NCBI GenBank assembly: GCA_038120095.1
Contig: JAYOKZ010000011.1
Location: forward strand, 1-64,000
Direction: 5' to 3'
Length of the DNA stretch: 64,000 nucleotides
From: UBA2589 sp038120095
GTDB taxonomy: Bacteria > Gemmatimonadota > Gemmatimonadetes > Longimicrobiales > Gaopeijiaceae
In this document: in pieces, positions 35,710-44,464 of the stretch
Layout of the letters: each line of letters starts with the position of its first letter
Numbering within the stretch: the stretch's first letter is position 1
Position numbers and translations under genes: made by a program
Notes under the pieces: model-generated
The model's database searches: none
Told to the model about the DNA's origin: nothing
Seen by the model: the letters and a program-made list of their open reading frames with translations, nothing else

Positions 35710-37729
35710 ATGAACGACGACTCAGCGCCGTCGACGAGGCCGTTCCGGGACGACCGCAATATGGTCATCGGCGTGGCTCTCGGATGCCTGATGCTGGCTG
35801 CCGCTGTCTCTCCGTGCGCAGCCCAGCAGGAGGAGCACCTTCCGCTCACGTGGGAAAATATCTTCATCCGCTCGACGGGAGCCCGTGATGCGGTGCTCTC
35901 TCCCGACGGTACCACGGTCGCCGTCACTGCGTCGACCCCGACGGAATCAGGCATATTCCTCGTAGACATCGACAGCGGCGAGCAGCGTCTTCTCGTCCGC
36001 GGCGGTACCGCACCGCTCTGGATGAACGGCGGCAACGATCTGCTCTATCATGCAGACCGGGATCTCTGGATCGTCGATGCGTCGCAGCCCGGGCCCATCG
36101 ACGGCGGTTTCGAACAGGCGGGAGTGCGTCGCGTAACCGACGACCCGTTCGACGAGCGAGCGGCCCGTCCATCCCCGGATGGTCGCACGATCGCGTTCTA
36201 TTCCGGACGCTCCGGCGACCAGGATATCTGGCTGGTTCCGAGCACCGGCTCGGAGGCACCACGCCAGCTGACTCGAGGCAGCATGTCGGAGGACGACCTT
36301 CGCTTCGCTCCCGCATGGTCTCCGGACGGGAGATCGATCGCCTACTTCTCCAACAGGAGCGATTACTGGGCCGACGATATCTGGGTGGTCGATATTGCGA
36401 CGGGTTCGGAGCGTCAGATCAGTCGGGGCCTCATGGCATCGTCGACTCCCATCTGGTCACCGGACGGCAGTCGCATCGCGCTGATGGCGACCTCCAAGGA
36501 CGAATACTGGTACGAGGACCTGGCATACCTGTACGTGCTCGACCCCGTGTCGGGTACCGAAACGGTGGTCGACATGCAGGTGCACGCCACGGATTGGCTC
36601 CACAATCTGGGAATTTTCTGGAGTGCGGACGGAGCCGAACTCTTCTTCCCGTATCTGGAGCGCGCCAGGATGGAGCTCTGGCGGGTCGCGGTGGAGGGTG
36701 GGGTCGCGACCCGTGTGACGAGCATGGGCGGTCATTTTCGTGGTTATCACGCCAATCCCGCCGCGTCGGGCTTCGTCTTCGTCCGCTCCACACCCACCCG
36801 CGGCACAGAGATCGACTACGTCGCGGCGTCGGGGGGATCCGTGCGGCAGCTGACGCGGTTCTCCACCGACTGGGCGGGCCTCGTCGAACCCGAAGAAATC
36901 TCGTTCCGAAGCTGGGACGGCCTGTACATCCAGGGATTTCTCTATCGTCCGCCCGACTTCGATCCGACTCGACGATATCCGTCGCTCGTCCAGGTACATG
37001 GTGGCGGCACGAATGCCTATCTGCACAGCCTCAACACGACGGAGCAGTACCTGGCTCAGCAGGGGTATCTCGTACTGGCAATCAACTACAGGGGAGGGTC
37101 GGGCTTCGGTCGATCGTTTCAGGACCTCGGGGTCCGTGACTGGGCCAACGGGCAGGCGCGCGATGCCGGCGCAGCGGGACACTTCCTGCGGGCCCAGCCC
37201 TGGTCGAACGGAAAGGTCGGCATCTACGGTTACTCGTACGGAGGCATCACCAGCATGGCCGNNNNNNNNNNCCAAATCTAGCGGGCTATTTTCTACCCCC
37301 TCTGCCAGCATGGCCGCGATCGCCCGGGTGCCGGACGCCTTCGATGCCGCCGTTCCGATGGCGGGCATCTACGATTTCGGTGATGCGTATGTCAACGCCG
37401 ACCGCCTCGGAAAGATCTTCATCCGAACCGGCCACGGGGGCGCTCCGGAGGACGTTCCCGAGATCTACGCGAACAGCAACACCCTTGCGAGAATCTCGAA
37501 CGTGGAGACGCCCGTTCTGACCATGCACGGGGAAGCGGATGTCCGCGCACCCTATCGCCAGTTCGAGCTCGCCGTGGATCTCCTCGATCGAGAGGGTAAA
37601 ATGTTCGAGGCACACTCCTACCCGGATGAACCGCACGGCTTTCGCGATCCCCGCAATCGCATCGACATGTACGAGAGACTCGAGGCGTGGTTTGATCGCT
37701 GGCTGAGGACACCTGGCGTCAGCGACTGA
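35710..37729 (+). CDS. S9-family prolyl oligopeptidase-like peptidase (interrupted by a false gap)
   Basis: Exported serine peptidase. A signal segment (GVALGCLMLAAAVSPCAAQ) is followed by a WD40/PD40 propeller (ARPSPDGRTIAFYSGR, APAWSPDGRSIAYFSNR) and a C-terminal alpha/beta-hydrolase domain. The nucleophile Ser (about residue 509) lies in GYSYGG, the Asp in HGEADVRAP and the His in DEPHGF. As printed, the frame breaks at the N-run 37262-37271. Removing the 55 bases 37262-37316, which repeat the preceding bases, joins GYSYGGITSMA to AIARVPDAF in frame and gives about 654 residues. So it is an intact gene, not a pseudogene. Start could also be the ATG at 35761. Confidence 0.9.
37217..37316. 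other. Assembly artefact: N-run with re-read duplicate in the S9 peptidase
   Basis: Bases 37250-37261 (CCAGCATGGCCG) return exactly at 37305-37316 after ten Ns and 33 poorly readable bases (37272-37304). The latter resemble 37217-37249 only in part, as error-rich read ends do. Deleting 37262-37316 (55 bases) shifts the frame by one and restores the peptidase. An in-frame stop right after the Ns is therefore not real. Confidence 0.85.
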
Positions 37730-37763
37730 CCGGACGGGTCGTCCCCGTCGCATCCGGATCGGG

Positions 37764-38108
37764 CTACCCGACCCACTCCCTCCACTCCGCCTCGGAGGGA
37801 CCAACCGAGAGGTGATTCCCGCTGCGCACCAGCGGTTGACGAAGAATCATCGGTTCGTCGCAGGCGATCTCAATCCACCGATCCTCACCGTAGTAGGCGG
37901 TGTTCAGCCCGAGTGCTCTGAATCGCTTGGACGCCCTGTCTATGAGCTGCTGTTCTCCGAATTTCTGAAAGAAACGCCGGAGCTCTCCCTTCGACGGATT
38001 CCGCTGCTTGAAATCCATGAAGTGGATCTTGACTCGGCGCTCCTTGAAGAAGCGTTCCGCCTTGCGCACGTCGGCGTTGTTCTTGACGCCGAAAATCTGG
38101 ACATCCAT
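37764..38108 (-). CDS. ArsC/Spx-like protein without the catalytic cysteine
   Basis: A 114-residue protein from the ATG at 38108. It has the ArsC/Spx thioredoxin-like pattern: MDVQIFGVKNNADVRKAERF at the N-terminus and PMILRQPLVRSGNHLSVG towards the end. In arsenate reductases and Spx the first loop holds Cys (NCDTC or CxxC); here the loop reads NNADV, and the only Cys is at about residue 83. It therefore cannot work by the usual thiol mechanism and may be a binding or regulatory protein. It diverges from the DUF72 gene with 54 bases between them. Confidence 0.82.
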   Translation of the reverse strand: MDVQIFGVKNNADVRKAERFFKERRVKIHFMDFKQRNPSKGELRRFFQKFGEQQLIDRASKRFRALGLNTAYYGEDRWIEIACDEPMILRQPLVRSGNHLSVGPSEAEWREWVG

Positions 38109-38162
38109 GCGGACGAAGATAGCGTCTTGATCGTCGACCGGGGTTCCGCTAGCCCTCCTGAC

Positions 38163-39152
38163 ATGGATCTCCAGCTCGGTCTCTTCCCGGACGACACCCC
38201 TGTCGCGACCGGAGCCCCGGTGGGGCCCGCACCTGTGCCCGACTCTCTTCGCCGGGTCGCGGAGGGGCTGTCCAGATCGGTTCGGCTCGGCACCTCGTCG
38301 TGGAGCTTCCCCGGGTGGGATGGGCTCGTGTACGACCGCGCGGCTTCGCAGAACCGGCTCGCGCGGCATGGGCTGGGCGCGTATGCGATGCACCCGCTTC
38401 TCCGCACCGTCGGGCTGGATCGCACCTACTACAGGTCCATCGACGAGGAGACCTATCGCCGGTATGCCGAGGCAGTACCGCGGGACTTCCGATTCCTGGT
38501 GAAAGCCGATCGCCTGCTCACTTCTCCAACCGATCCAGACCGGTTCGGCGCACGTGGTGTGAACCCGCACTTTCTCGATCCGCGGCGTGCCGTGGATGAG
38601 GTCCTGACACCCATGCTCGAAGGCCTGACCTCGAAGGTCGGGCCCATCCTCTTCCAATTTCCCCCGATCCCGCCGAACCTGATCGGAGGAGTGCGGCGCT
38701 TCCACGATCGACTCTACCGCTTTCTCGACGCTCTCCCGGACGGCCCGACGTACGCGGTGGAACTTCGGACGCCCGAGTTCCTGAACGATGAGTACGCAAC
38801 CCTGCTGCAGGCGACTGGTGCCGCCCATTGCTACACCGTGCATCCCGCCATGGCACCTCTCGAGAAGCAGAAGGAAGTGGTCTCCCCGTTCTATCAACCC
38901 ACGCTCGTCATCCGCTGGATGCTCCGTGCGGGACTCAAGTATCAGGTTGCGAAGGAGCGCTACCAGCCCTTCGATCGAATCGTCGATGAGGACCCGACCT
39001 CCCGTGATGCGATCGCCCGGACGGTACTCGACGCCCTCATTGCGGAGCGCCAGGTCTTCGTGATCGCCAACAACAAGGCGGAAGGCTCGGCTCCGCTCTC
39101 TCTCTTCAGGCTTGCCGAACGCGTCACCCACTGGACAACTGATGCTCCGTAA
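38163..39152 (+). CDS. DUF72 domain protein
   Basis: About 329 residues from the ATG at 38163; the frame is open upstream but there it runs antisense to the ArsC-like gene. It has the DUF72 (YecE-like) TIM-barrel pattern: VRLGTSSWSFPGWDGLVY, DRTYYRSIDEETYRRYAEAV, FRFLVKAD, GPILFQFPP and TYAVELRTPEFLNDEY. The function of DUF72 is unknown; some members sit near DNA or iron-sulfur genes. It overlaps the following membrane-protein gene by 11 bases. Confidence 0.9.
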   Translation: MDLQLGLFPDDTPVATGAPVGPAPVPDSLRRVAEGLSRSVRLGTSSWSFPGWDGLVYDRAASQNRLARHGLGAYAMHPLLRTVGLDRTYYRSIDEETYRRYAEAVPRDFRFLVKADRLLTSPTDPDRFGARGVNPHFLDPRRAVDEVLTPMLEGLTSKVGPILFQFPPIPPNLIGGVRRFHDRLYRFLDALPDGPTYAVELRTPEFLNDEYATLLQATGAAHCYTVHPAMAPLEKQKEVVSPFYQPTLVIRWMLRAGLKYQVAKERYQPFDRIVDEDPTSRDAIARTVLDALIAERQVFVIANNKAEGSAPLSLFRLAERVTHWTTDAP

Positions 39153-39585
39153 CCCTCGATTCTGGCTCGCCGTGGCCGGTTCGTGGCTGGTCGTCTCCGG
39201 CCTCGCACACACCATGTACCACGTGTGGACGTTCGTCCTCGAGAACGGGGTTGGCGGGCTGCGGGAATTCGCGATGAACGCGATGAAACAGGCGCGCTCG
39301 CCGGACCCACTGACGCCCAGCATGTGGCGTCAATTCAGGATGTTCAGCGTTTCATTCGGCCTGCTGCTGTTCTTCAGCGGCGGGATGAATCTGCTGCTCT
39401 CGCGTATCACGGTGTCCCGAGCGGTTCTCGCTCACGTCGCTCTCTTCGGAACGCTCTTCTGGACGATCGCCTTCATTCCGTTCGCGTTCGTCGATCCGGT
39501 CATCCAGTCGATCGTCGTCGCGTTCATTGCGGTACCGCTGCACGCGATCGCCTACGTGGCGGCGACGCTCGACGAGGACCCATGA
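39142..39585 (+). CDS. Small four-helix membrane protein, unknown
   Basis: About 147 residues from the ATG at 39142, which overlaps the end of DUF72 (39152). Four hydrophobic helices are visible: FWLAVAGSWLVVSGLAHTMY, SVSFGLLLFFSGGMNLLL, VLAHVALFGTLFWTIAFIPF and SIVVAFIAVPLHAIAYVAAT. A His in the first helix and a conserved-looking FSGGMN stretch in the second stand out. I do not recognise the family with certainty. Co-translation with DUF72 is likely. Confidence 0.7.
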   Translation: MLRNPRFWLAVAGSWLVVSGLAHTMYHVWTFVLENGVGGLREFAMNAMKQARSPDPLTPSMWRQFRMFSVSFGLLLFFSGGMNLLLSRITVSRAVLAHVALFGTLFWTIAFIPFAFVDPVIQSIVVAFIAVPLHAIAYVAATLDEDP

Positions 39586-39600
39586 TCCCGGTGAGCCGAG

Positions 39601-40761
39601 TCAACGACGTGAGTTTCTCAGCTCCGCGAGCAGCGACTGGGCGACCCGACCGAGATTCGTCCGCCCCCCCGTGTAATTCCTGAGAAGCACGACGCCCACC
39701 CGGTGGTCGGGGTCGACCGCCATGAATGCATTGTACCCCGCAACCGACCCCCCGTGCGAAGCAAGCCGATTTCCGTCTTCGTCGACCGCCACGGTGAACC
39801 CGAGGCCGTACCCTCGCCGTGGGTTCTCCGGAGTCTGAACGCGCAACACCTCGGCCCTGCTCGACTCTGCAAGAATCGTCAGGCCGGGGACCCCCGCGAC
39901 AGCCCCCAGGAACCGGCCGAGATCGGCCACGGTCGAATACACCCCACCATTCGGCACCTTGTATCCACGGCCGGCATGTTCACGGGCAGCAGTCTCCCCG
40001 CTCACGGCCCCCTCTCGCACCGTGTATCCCCGGGCGAGACGTGGCCCGAGTTCCGCTCCATCGACGACGAACGACGACCCGGTCATCCCCAGCGGGATGA
40101 ACACCTTCTGCGCGACCAGATCGATGTAGGGTTGCCCCGCCGCCCGAGACAGGGCCAGACCAAGGATGCCGAAACCGATGTTCGAATACTGGTAACGCCC
40201 GCCCGGAATCGAGTCGAAGGCCGTACGAGGAATCGACTGCAGGATGCGACGCTCCCATTGATCGATGGGCCCCACGACGGACTCCGGCCAATCCGGCTCC
40301 CTGATCAGTCCCGCCGTGTGCGACGCGAGGTGGCGGAAGGTGACGTCCGCAACGCCAGCACGCCGATCACGGAGGCCGTCGATCTCCGGAAGGTATCGGG
40401 ACACGGGATCGTCCAGCCCGATCACACCCTCGTCGACGAGGATCATCATCAGTACGGCGGTGACTGACTTGGAGATCGAACCTGTCCTCGAAACCGACGA
40501 GGGCAGCATCGGCTCGCGCGTCACGCGGTCGGCAAGCCCCCACGCGTCCGCCCACACCAGATCACCATCGACCATGACGCCGGCAGCGATTCCGCCCACG
40601 CCGTCGTCGGCAACATCCTCGGCGATCGTCGCGGAGAAACGAGCGATCGCCTCGTCCCACTGAGCTCGCTGGCCCGAGACCGGGGCGACCCAACCCAGGA
40701 GGAGCCAGAGCGTGAGAGGCCCACCGCACAGGGTAGCTCGGTTCTTGCGAGGTCGGCTCAC
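39601..40761 (-). CDS. Serine hydrolase (beta-lactamase class C fold)
   Basis: About 386 residues from the GTG at 40761, which overlaps the aminotransferase stop as GTGA; an ATG nine codons earlier is also possible. A signal peptide (LTLWLLLGWVAPVSG) indicates export. Catalytic motifs of the class C/D-peptidase family are present: SISK (Ser at about residue 95), the tyrosine motif in RYQYSNIGFGILG, and HGGSVAGYNA near the C-terminus. Substrates of this family range from peptidoglycan peptides to esters. It is the third gene of an operon with a PLP enzyme and a dicarboxylate-type symporter. Confidence 0.88.
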   Translation of the reverse strand: MSRPRKNRATLCGGPLTLWLLLGWVAPVSGQRAQWDEAIARFSATIAEDVADDGVGGIAAGVMVDGDLVWADAWGLADRVTREPMLPSSVSRTGSISKSVTAVLMMILVDEGVIGLDDPVSRYLPEIDGLRDRRAGVADVTFRHLASHTAGLIREPDWPESVVGPIDQWERRILQSIPRTAFDSIPGGRYQYSNIGFGILGLALSRAAGQPYIDLVAQKVFIPLGMTGSSFVVDGAELGPRLARGYTVREGAVSGETAAREHAGRGYKVPNGGVYSTVADLGRFLGAVAGVPGLTILAESSRAEVLRVQTPENPRRGYGLGFTVAVDEDGNRLASHGGSVAGYNAFMAVDPDHRVGVVLLRNYTGGRTNLGRVAQSLLAELRNSRR

Positions 40762-41945
40762 GAGACGAATACCCCTGCCTTCCTCCATCCGTGCACGCTC
40801 GACAGAACGCGGTCGACGTCGGACGCATCGTTGTACAGGCCGAAGGAGAATCGAAGCACCCCCGACCTGAGGGAGAAGACGATCCCCTCGTCGACCAGGT
40901 GGCGGTGGAGCGCATTCACTTCAGGGTCGTCCGCGGAGTAATGCCGACCACCCCCGAGCCGACCCGACGAGACGATGTGCGCGAGGTGAGGCCCCGAGCC
41001 TCCGCCGACGACCGGCAGACCCGCGTCGAGCAGTCCGTCTGCCAGCTCCGCGGCGAGGCTCTGCACATGCGCCTGAATCCTGCCGACACCGACTTCCGTG
41101 ACGAGTTCGAGTGCGGCACGCGTCGCACTCATGCCGAGGTAGTTGTAGTTGCCCAGATCGAAGCGCCGGGCGCCGGGCGCGTACTCGAGTGGCCCATCCG
41201 AATACGCAGTCTCGTGGGCATCGAGGGAAATTCCGTAACGGGCGACATGGATCGGTACGAGTTGCTCGGCAACCTCCCGCCGGACGAACAGGAAGCCGAA
41301 TCCGTAGAGAGAGAGCAGCCCTTTCTGCGAGGCAACCGCGAGGGCATCGACTCCCAGTGCGTGCACGTCGGTCTGGAGTGACCCGATCGACTGCGCTCCA
41401 TCCGCAAGCGTCCAGGCACCGACGGACCGCGCGGCGCGCACCAGCGGTTCGACATCGGTGATGAAGCCCGGGGCGAAGGAAATCGTCGGGAACGTCACGA
41501 TCCGGGTTCGGTGGTCAACCGCGGCCACCATCGCCTCGATGGGCATCATCCCATCCACCGGATCAACGGAACGGACTTCGACACCGTATCGTCGAGCGAG
41601 GTTGAACCAGAGGTAGATGTTGTTCGGGTGCTCGAGTTCGGGACAGATCACCACGTTGTCGCCCGCCCGCCATTCGAGGCTTGCAGCGAACAGATTCAAC
41701 CCCTCCGAGACATTCTTGGTGATCGCCACCTCGTCGGCATCCGCACCGATCATCGACGCAACCAGGGCGCGTGTCTCTTCGACACCCTCTCGAAGAACGT
41801 CCTTGTCGCTCGTGCCCGCGACCTGAGCATTCACATACTCGTGAACGACATCGCGCACGGTGGTCGGGACCAGCCCCTTCGCAGCCATGTTCAGGTACGT
41901 GCGCTCGGAGGCACCCGGAAAGAGTTGGCGAATCTGTTCGTTCAC
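40758..41945 (-). CDS. Class V aminotransferase (cysteine desulfurase/epimerase-like)
   Basis: A 395-residue PLP enzyme of fold type I. The PLP-binding Lys lies in ALAVASQKGLLSLYG, the Asp in WTLADGAQSIGS, and EVAITKNVSEGLN is the substrate-loop region. It resembles the IscS/NifS-like and isopenicillin N epimerase-like branch. There is no clear catalytic-Cys loop of a sulfur-delivering desulfurase, so the reaction is open: amino acid epimerase, lyase or desulfurase. It overlaps the symporter stop and the hydrolase start by four bases each. Confidence 0.88.
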   Translation of the reverse strand: MNEQIRQLFPGASERTYLNMAAKGLVPTTVRDVVHEYVNAQVAGTSDKDVLREGVEETRALVASMIGADADEVAITKNVSEGLNLFAASLEWRAGDNVVICPELEHPNNIYLWFNLARRYGVEVRSVDPVDGMMPIEAMVAAVDHRTRIVTFPTISFAPGFITDVEPLVRAARSVGAWTLADGAQSIGSLQTDVHALGVDALAVASQKGLLSLYGFGFLFVRREVAEQLVPIHVARYGISLDAHETAYSDGPLEYAPGARRFDLGNYNYLGMSATRAALELVTEVGVGRIQAHVQSLAAELADGLLDAGLPVVGGGSGPHLAHIVSSGRLGGGRHYSADDPEVNALHRHLVDEGIVFSLRSGVLRFSFGLYNDASDVDRVLSSVHGWRKAGVFVS

Positions 41946-43135
41946 GACGATGTCCTTTCAGCCTCGGAGCGAGCCACCAGTGCGGTGCCGATCAGGTCGC
42001 CCATGACGTTGATAGTGGTATTTCCCATGTCCACGAACCTGTAGATGCCACCGACGATCGCCGCCACCTCGATCGGCAGGTTGAACGCCTGCACATAGAT
42101 GAGTGCGATCACGAAGCCACCTCCCGGAATACCGCCCGAGCCTTGAGAGAGCAACAGGCCGATCAGCACGACCGATACGAGCGACGCCGCACCAAACTGG
42201 ACGCCTGCGGCCTGTGCGGTGAACAGAAGCACCGCCCCGAGCATGACCGAGGTGCCGTCCTTGTTGAGTTGAGCACCGAGCGGGAGTGTGAACGAATAGA
42301 TCGAGGTGGGGAGGCCGATCCGCTCGGCCGTCTCCAGGGAAACGCTCAGAGAGGCCAGACTGGAGGTGGTCGCTGCGGTCGTCGCCCATAGCGGGCCGGT
42401 CTCACGCAGGAACGTCAGGGGAGCTCGCGCCGCCCCCAGGCGCAGCAGTGCCATGTACGCGACGAGGATCACCAACTGCGCAGCGTACACCCCTGCGAGG
42501 AATCGGGCCATCGGCCCGAGCAGAGCCCATCCATGCGTCCCCACCGTCACGGCCATGAGCGCGCCGATCCCGACCGGGGCGGTGAGCAGAACGAGATCCA
42601 CGATGCGGCGCAAAAGCGCCGTAACGTCGCGATACACACCTGCCAGTCGAGTCCGAGGCCCCTCGTCGAGAAGAAGGGTCGCCGTGCCCAGGAGTACGGC
42701 GATCACGACGATCTGGACCACGTTTCCTTCGGCAAATGCGGCAAAGGCATTCCTCGGAACCATTCCGAGGAGAACCTCCGCGATCGACGGAACGGCACCG
42801 ACAGGTCCATCCACCTCACCCGTCAGCTGCATCCCCACACCGGGACGGAGGATCGACATCGCCCCGAGGCCAAGCAGGAGGGCCACGACATCGGTACTCA
42901 CGAAGTACGTCATCGTCTTCCCGGCAAGACGCCCGAATGCGGTCACGTCGCTCAGGGCCGTCAGACCCGCGAGCAGGTTGAAGAAGACGAGGGGAATCGC
43001 GGCGAGGACCAGAAGACGGATGAAGACGTCTCCGATCGGCTGAAGGACGCCTACAGTTTCACCGAGGGCGACACCGACCGCGGCGCCGAGTGCCATTCCG
43101 ATGAGGATCCGGGTCCCCAGGCCGACGCGTCCCAT
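41942..43135 (-). CDS. Dicarboxylate/amino acid:cation symporter (DAACS)
   Basis: About 397 residues from the ATG at 43135. It has about eight transmembrane helices and the two re-entrant loop motifs of the GltP/DctA family: TSSLASLSVSLE, PLGAQLNKDGTSVMLG and RFVDMGNTTINVMGD. The GGG-rich segment SGGIPGGGFVIALIY is also typical. Proton- or sodium-coupled uptake of glutamate, aspartate or C4-dicarboxylates is likely. It is the first gene of an operon with a PLP enzyme and an exported serine hydrolase, so an amino acid is the more likely substrate. Confidence 0.92.
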   Translation of the reverse strand: MGRVGLGTRILIGMALGAAVGVALGETVGVLQPIGDVFIRLLVLAAIPLVFFNLLAGLTALSDVTAFGRLAGKTMTYFVSTDVVALLLGLGAMSILRPGVGMQLTGEVDGPVGAVPSIAEVLLGMVPRNAFAAFAEGNVVQIVVIAVLLGTATLLLDEGPRTRLAGVYRDVTALLRRIVDLVLLTAPVGIGALMAVTVGTHGWALLGPMARFLAGVYAAQLVILVAYMALLRLGAARAPLTFLRETGPLWATTAATTSSLASLSVSLETAERIGLPTSIYSFTLPLGAQLNKDGTSVMLGAVLLFTAQAAGVQFGAASLVSVVLIGLLLSQGSGGIPGGGFVIALIYVQAFNLPIEVAAIVGGIYRFVDMGNTTINVMGDLIGTALVARSEAERTSS

Positions 43136-43179
43136 GACGCCGAACTTGCACTCGTCGCTCGGCCCAGCAAGTGTGCTGC

Positions 43180-43404
43180 ATGAACATGTCACGAGAACTC
43201 CGAGCGCTCGCCGCGATTCTCTTCGCCGGCTTCCTGTCGGGATGCGGCTCAGGAGAGGCTGCGCCGGGAGTGGAGCTCACGCGGGCGCAGAAGGACAGTA
43301 TCATCTCGGGCATGCCCCTTCCGGGTGCATCGGGAGTCGGCGCCGCGATGCAGGCACGCGACCGTGCGAACGCCCGCACTGAGGCCCACGACACACTGCA
43401 CTGA
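43180..43404 (+). CDS. Small lipoprotein, unknown
   Basis: About 74 residues, with a clear lipoprotein signal (LAAILFAGFLSGCGSG). The mature part is short and polar (ELTRAQKDSIISGMPLPG, then an Ala/Arg-rich helix). Start could be the ATG at 43180 or 43186. It diverges from the DAACS symporter with only 44 bases between. No family is recognised. Confidence 0.65.
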   Translation: MNMSRELRALAAILFAGFLSGCGSGEAAPGVELTRAQKDSIISGMPLPGASGVGAAMQARDRANARTEAHDTLH

Positions 43405-43519
43405 GACCGTGGCCTTTCGCGGTGCGACTCGCTGGAACTGCGATCGCCGGCGCGGCTGACGGACCCGGCTGCATGACCTATACTTCGTGCGTCGACCTGT
43501 ACCCAGACCAACGTCCGAG

Positions 43520-44005
43520 ATGCGCCACTTCCTTGCCTTGATGCTCTTCGGTGTCATCGCCGCCTGCTCGTCAGCTGACGCGGCGGAGAACGGCGTCATC
43601 GCCCGACAGGCGCTGGCGGATCCGGCCCTTCCCAGCGTGCTGGTCTACAAGTCTCCGACCTGCGGCTGTTGCAACGGATGGGTCGACCACATGGAGGCTG
43701 CAGGCTTCGCGGTGGATGCCCGCAACACCACCGATCTCATGACGGTGAAGCGCGACGGTGGGGTTCCCCCGCAGATGTCCTCATGCCACACGGCCATCAT
43801 CGATGGCTACGTCGTCGAAGGGCACGTGCCGGCCGAACAGGTGAAGGAACTCCTCGCGGCGCGGCCATCCATTGCAGGTATCGCCGTTCCGGGCATGCCC
43901 GTGGGCTCACCCGGCATGGAGGGCCCGAACGCGAGGCCGTATCAGGTACTCTCGTTCACGCACTCGGGTGAGGCACAGGTGTTCGCGACCGTGGATCCCC
44001 GCTAG
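43520..44005 (+). CDS. DUF411 (CGCC metal-binding type) lipoprotein
   Basis: About 161 residues from the ATG at 43520. A lipoprotein signal (LMLFGVIAACSSA) precedes a DUF411 domain: VLVYKSPTCGCCNGWVDHM, then MSSCHTAIIDGYVVEGHVP and IAVPGMPVGSPGME. DUF411 proteins are periplasmic and have been tied to copper handling through the CGCC motif and Met-rich stretches. The three Cys of the core, with the CxxCC arrangement, are intact. It is followed after 11 bases by a receiver-like gene. Confidence 0.9.
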   Translation: MRHFLALMLFGVIAACSSADAAENGVIARQALADPALPSVLVYKSPTCGCCNGWVDHMEAAGFAVDARNTTDLMTVKRDGGVPPQMSSCHTAIIDGYVVEGHVPAEQVKELLAARPSIAGIAVPGMPVGSPGMEGPNARPYQVLSFTHSGEAQVFATVDPR

Positions 44006-44016
44006 GAGACACGTCC

Positions 44017-44388
44017 GTGCCGGTGCAGCCGCGCGTGGTCGTCATCGAGCCGGAGACCGAGTTGGGTCGCGTCGTCCGCGACGTGCTGGTGGACGAGGGC
44101 TACGACGTGGTTCGCGTCCATGACCCGTACGGGGCGATCGGCGTCATGCGCGAGACGTCGTTCGACCTCGTCGTCGCCGGTCTGCCCGGCCCGTCTGACG
44201 ATCCAACCGGCCCGCTCAGCGACCTGAAGAGGGAATTTCCCGACGTGCCCCTGATCTCCCTCGACGGCCCGGGAGTAACGACCCCGCGCGTATTCGGCTC
44301 GTGGAGGCGTGATGGTCAGAACATTACGCTGCGCCGGCCGTTCCACCTCCACGATGTCGTCTCAGCCGTGCGGGAGCTGGCGGGCTGA
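44017..44388 (+). CDS. Degenerate response-regulator receiver domain
   Basis: A 123-residue stand-alone domain that starts with GTG at 44017 after a good ribosome binding site (GGAG). Strand and helix spacing match a CheY-like receiver: VVVIEPETELGRVVRDVL, YDVVRVHDPYGAIGVM, SFDLVVAGLPGP, and RRPFHLHDVVSAVREL at the end. The phospho-acceptor Asp after DLVV is replaced (Ala-Gly) and the conserved Lys before the C-terminal Pro is Arg. It is likely a pseudo-receiver that signals without phosphorylation, or a diverged remnant. Confidence 0.75.
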   Translation: MPVQPRVVVIEPETELGRVVRDVLVDEGYDVVRVHDPYGAIGVMRETSFDLVVAGLPGPSDDPTGPLSDLKREFPDVPLISLDGPGVTTPRVFGSWRRDGQNITLRRPFHLHDVVSAVRELAG

Positions 44389-44390
44389 CT

Positions 44391-44411
44391 CTCCACACTC
44401 CATGTGTGGGG
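44391..44411 (+). terminator. Stem-loop after the receiver-like gene
   Basis: CTCCACAC (44391-44398) pairs with GTGTGGGG (44404-44411) with one G-T pair around a five-base loop, two bases after the stop codon. There is no T-run, so it would be a weak or factor-assisted terminator. Confidence 0.35.
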
Positions 44412-44464
44412 GGCGCTGCCCCGCTCGTCCCACCCACAAACGTCCCCATCTTCCCCGCTCTACC

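Noticed and set aside
35710..37729. S9 peptidase as a pseudogene
   Set aside because: The break coincides with the N-run, and removing the duplicated read end restores the frame and all catalytic residues.
37764..39323. 519-codon minus-strand frame as one protein
   Set aside because: Only the last 114 codons look like a protein (ArsC-like). The rest lies antisense to the well-supported DUF72 gene.
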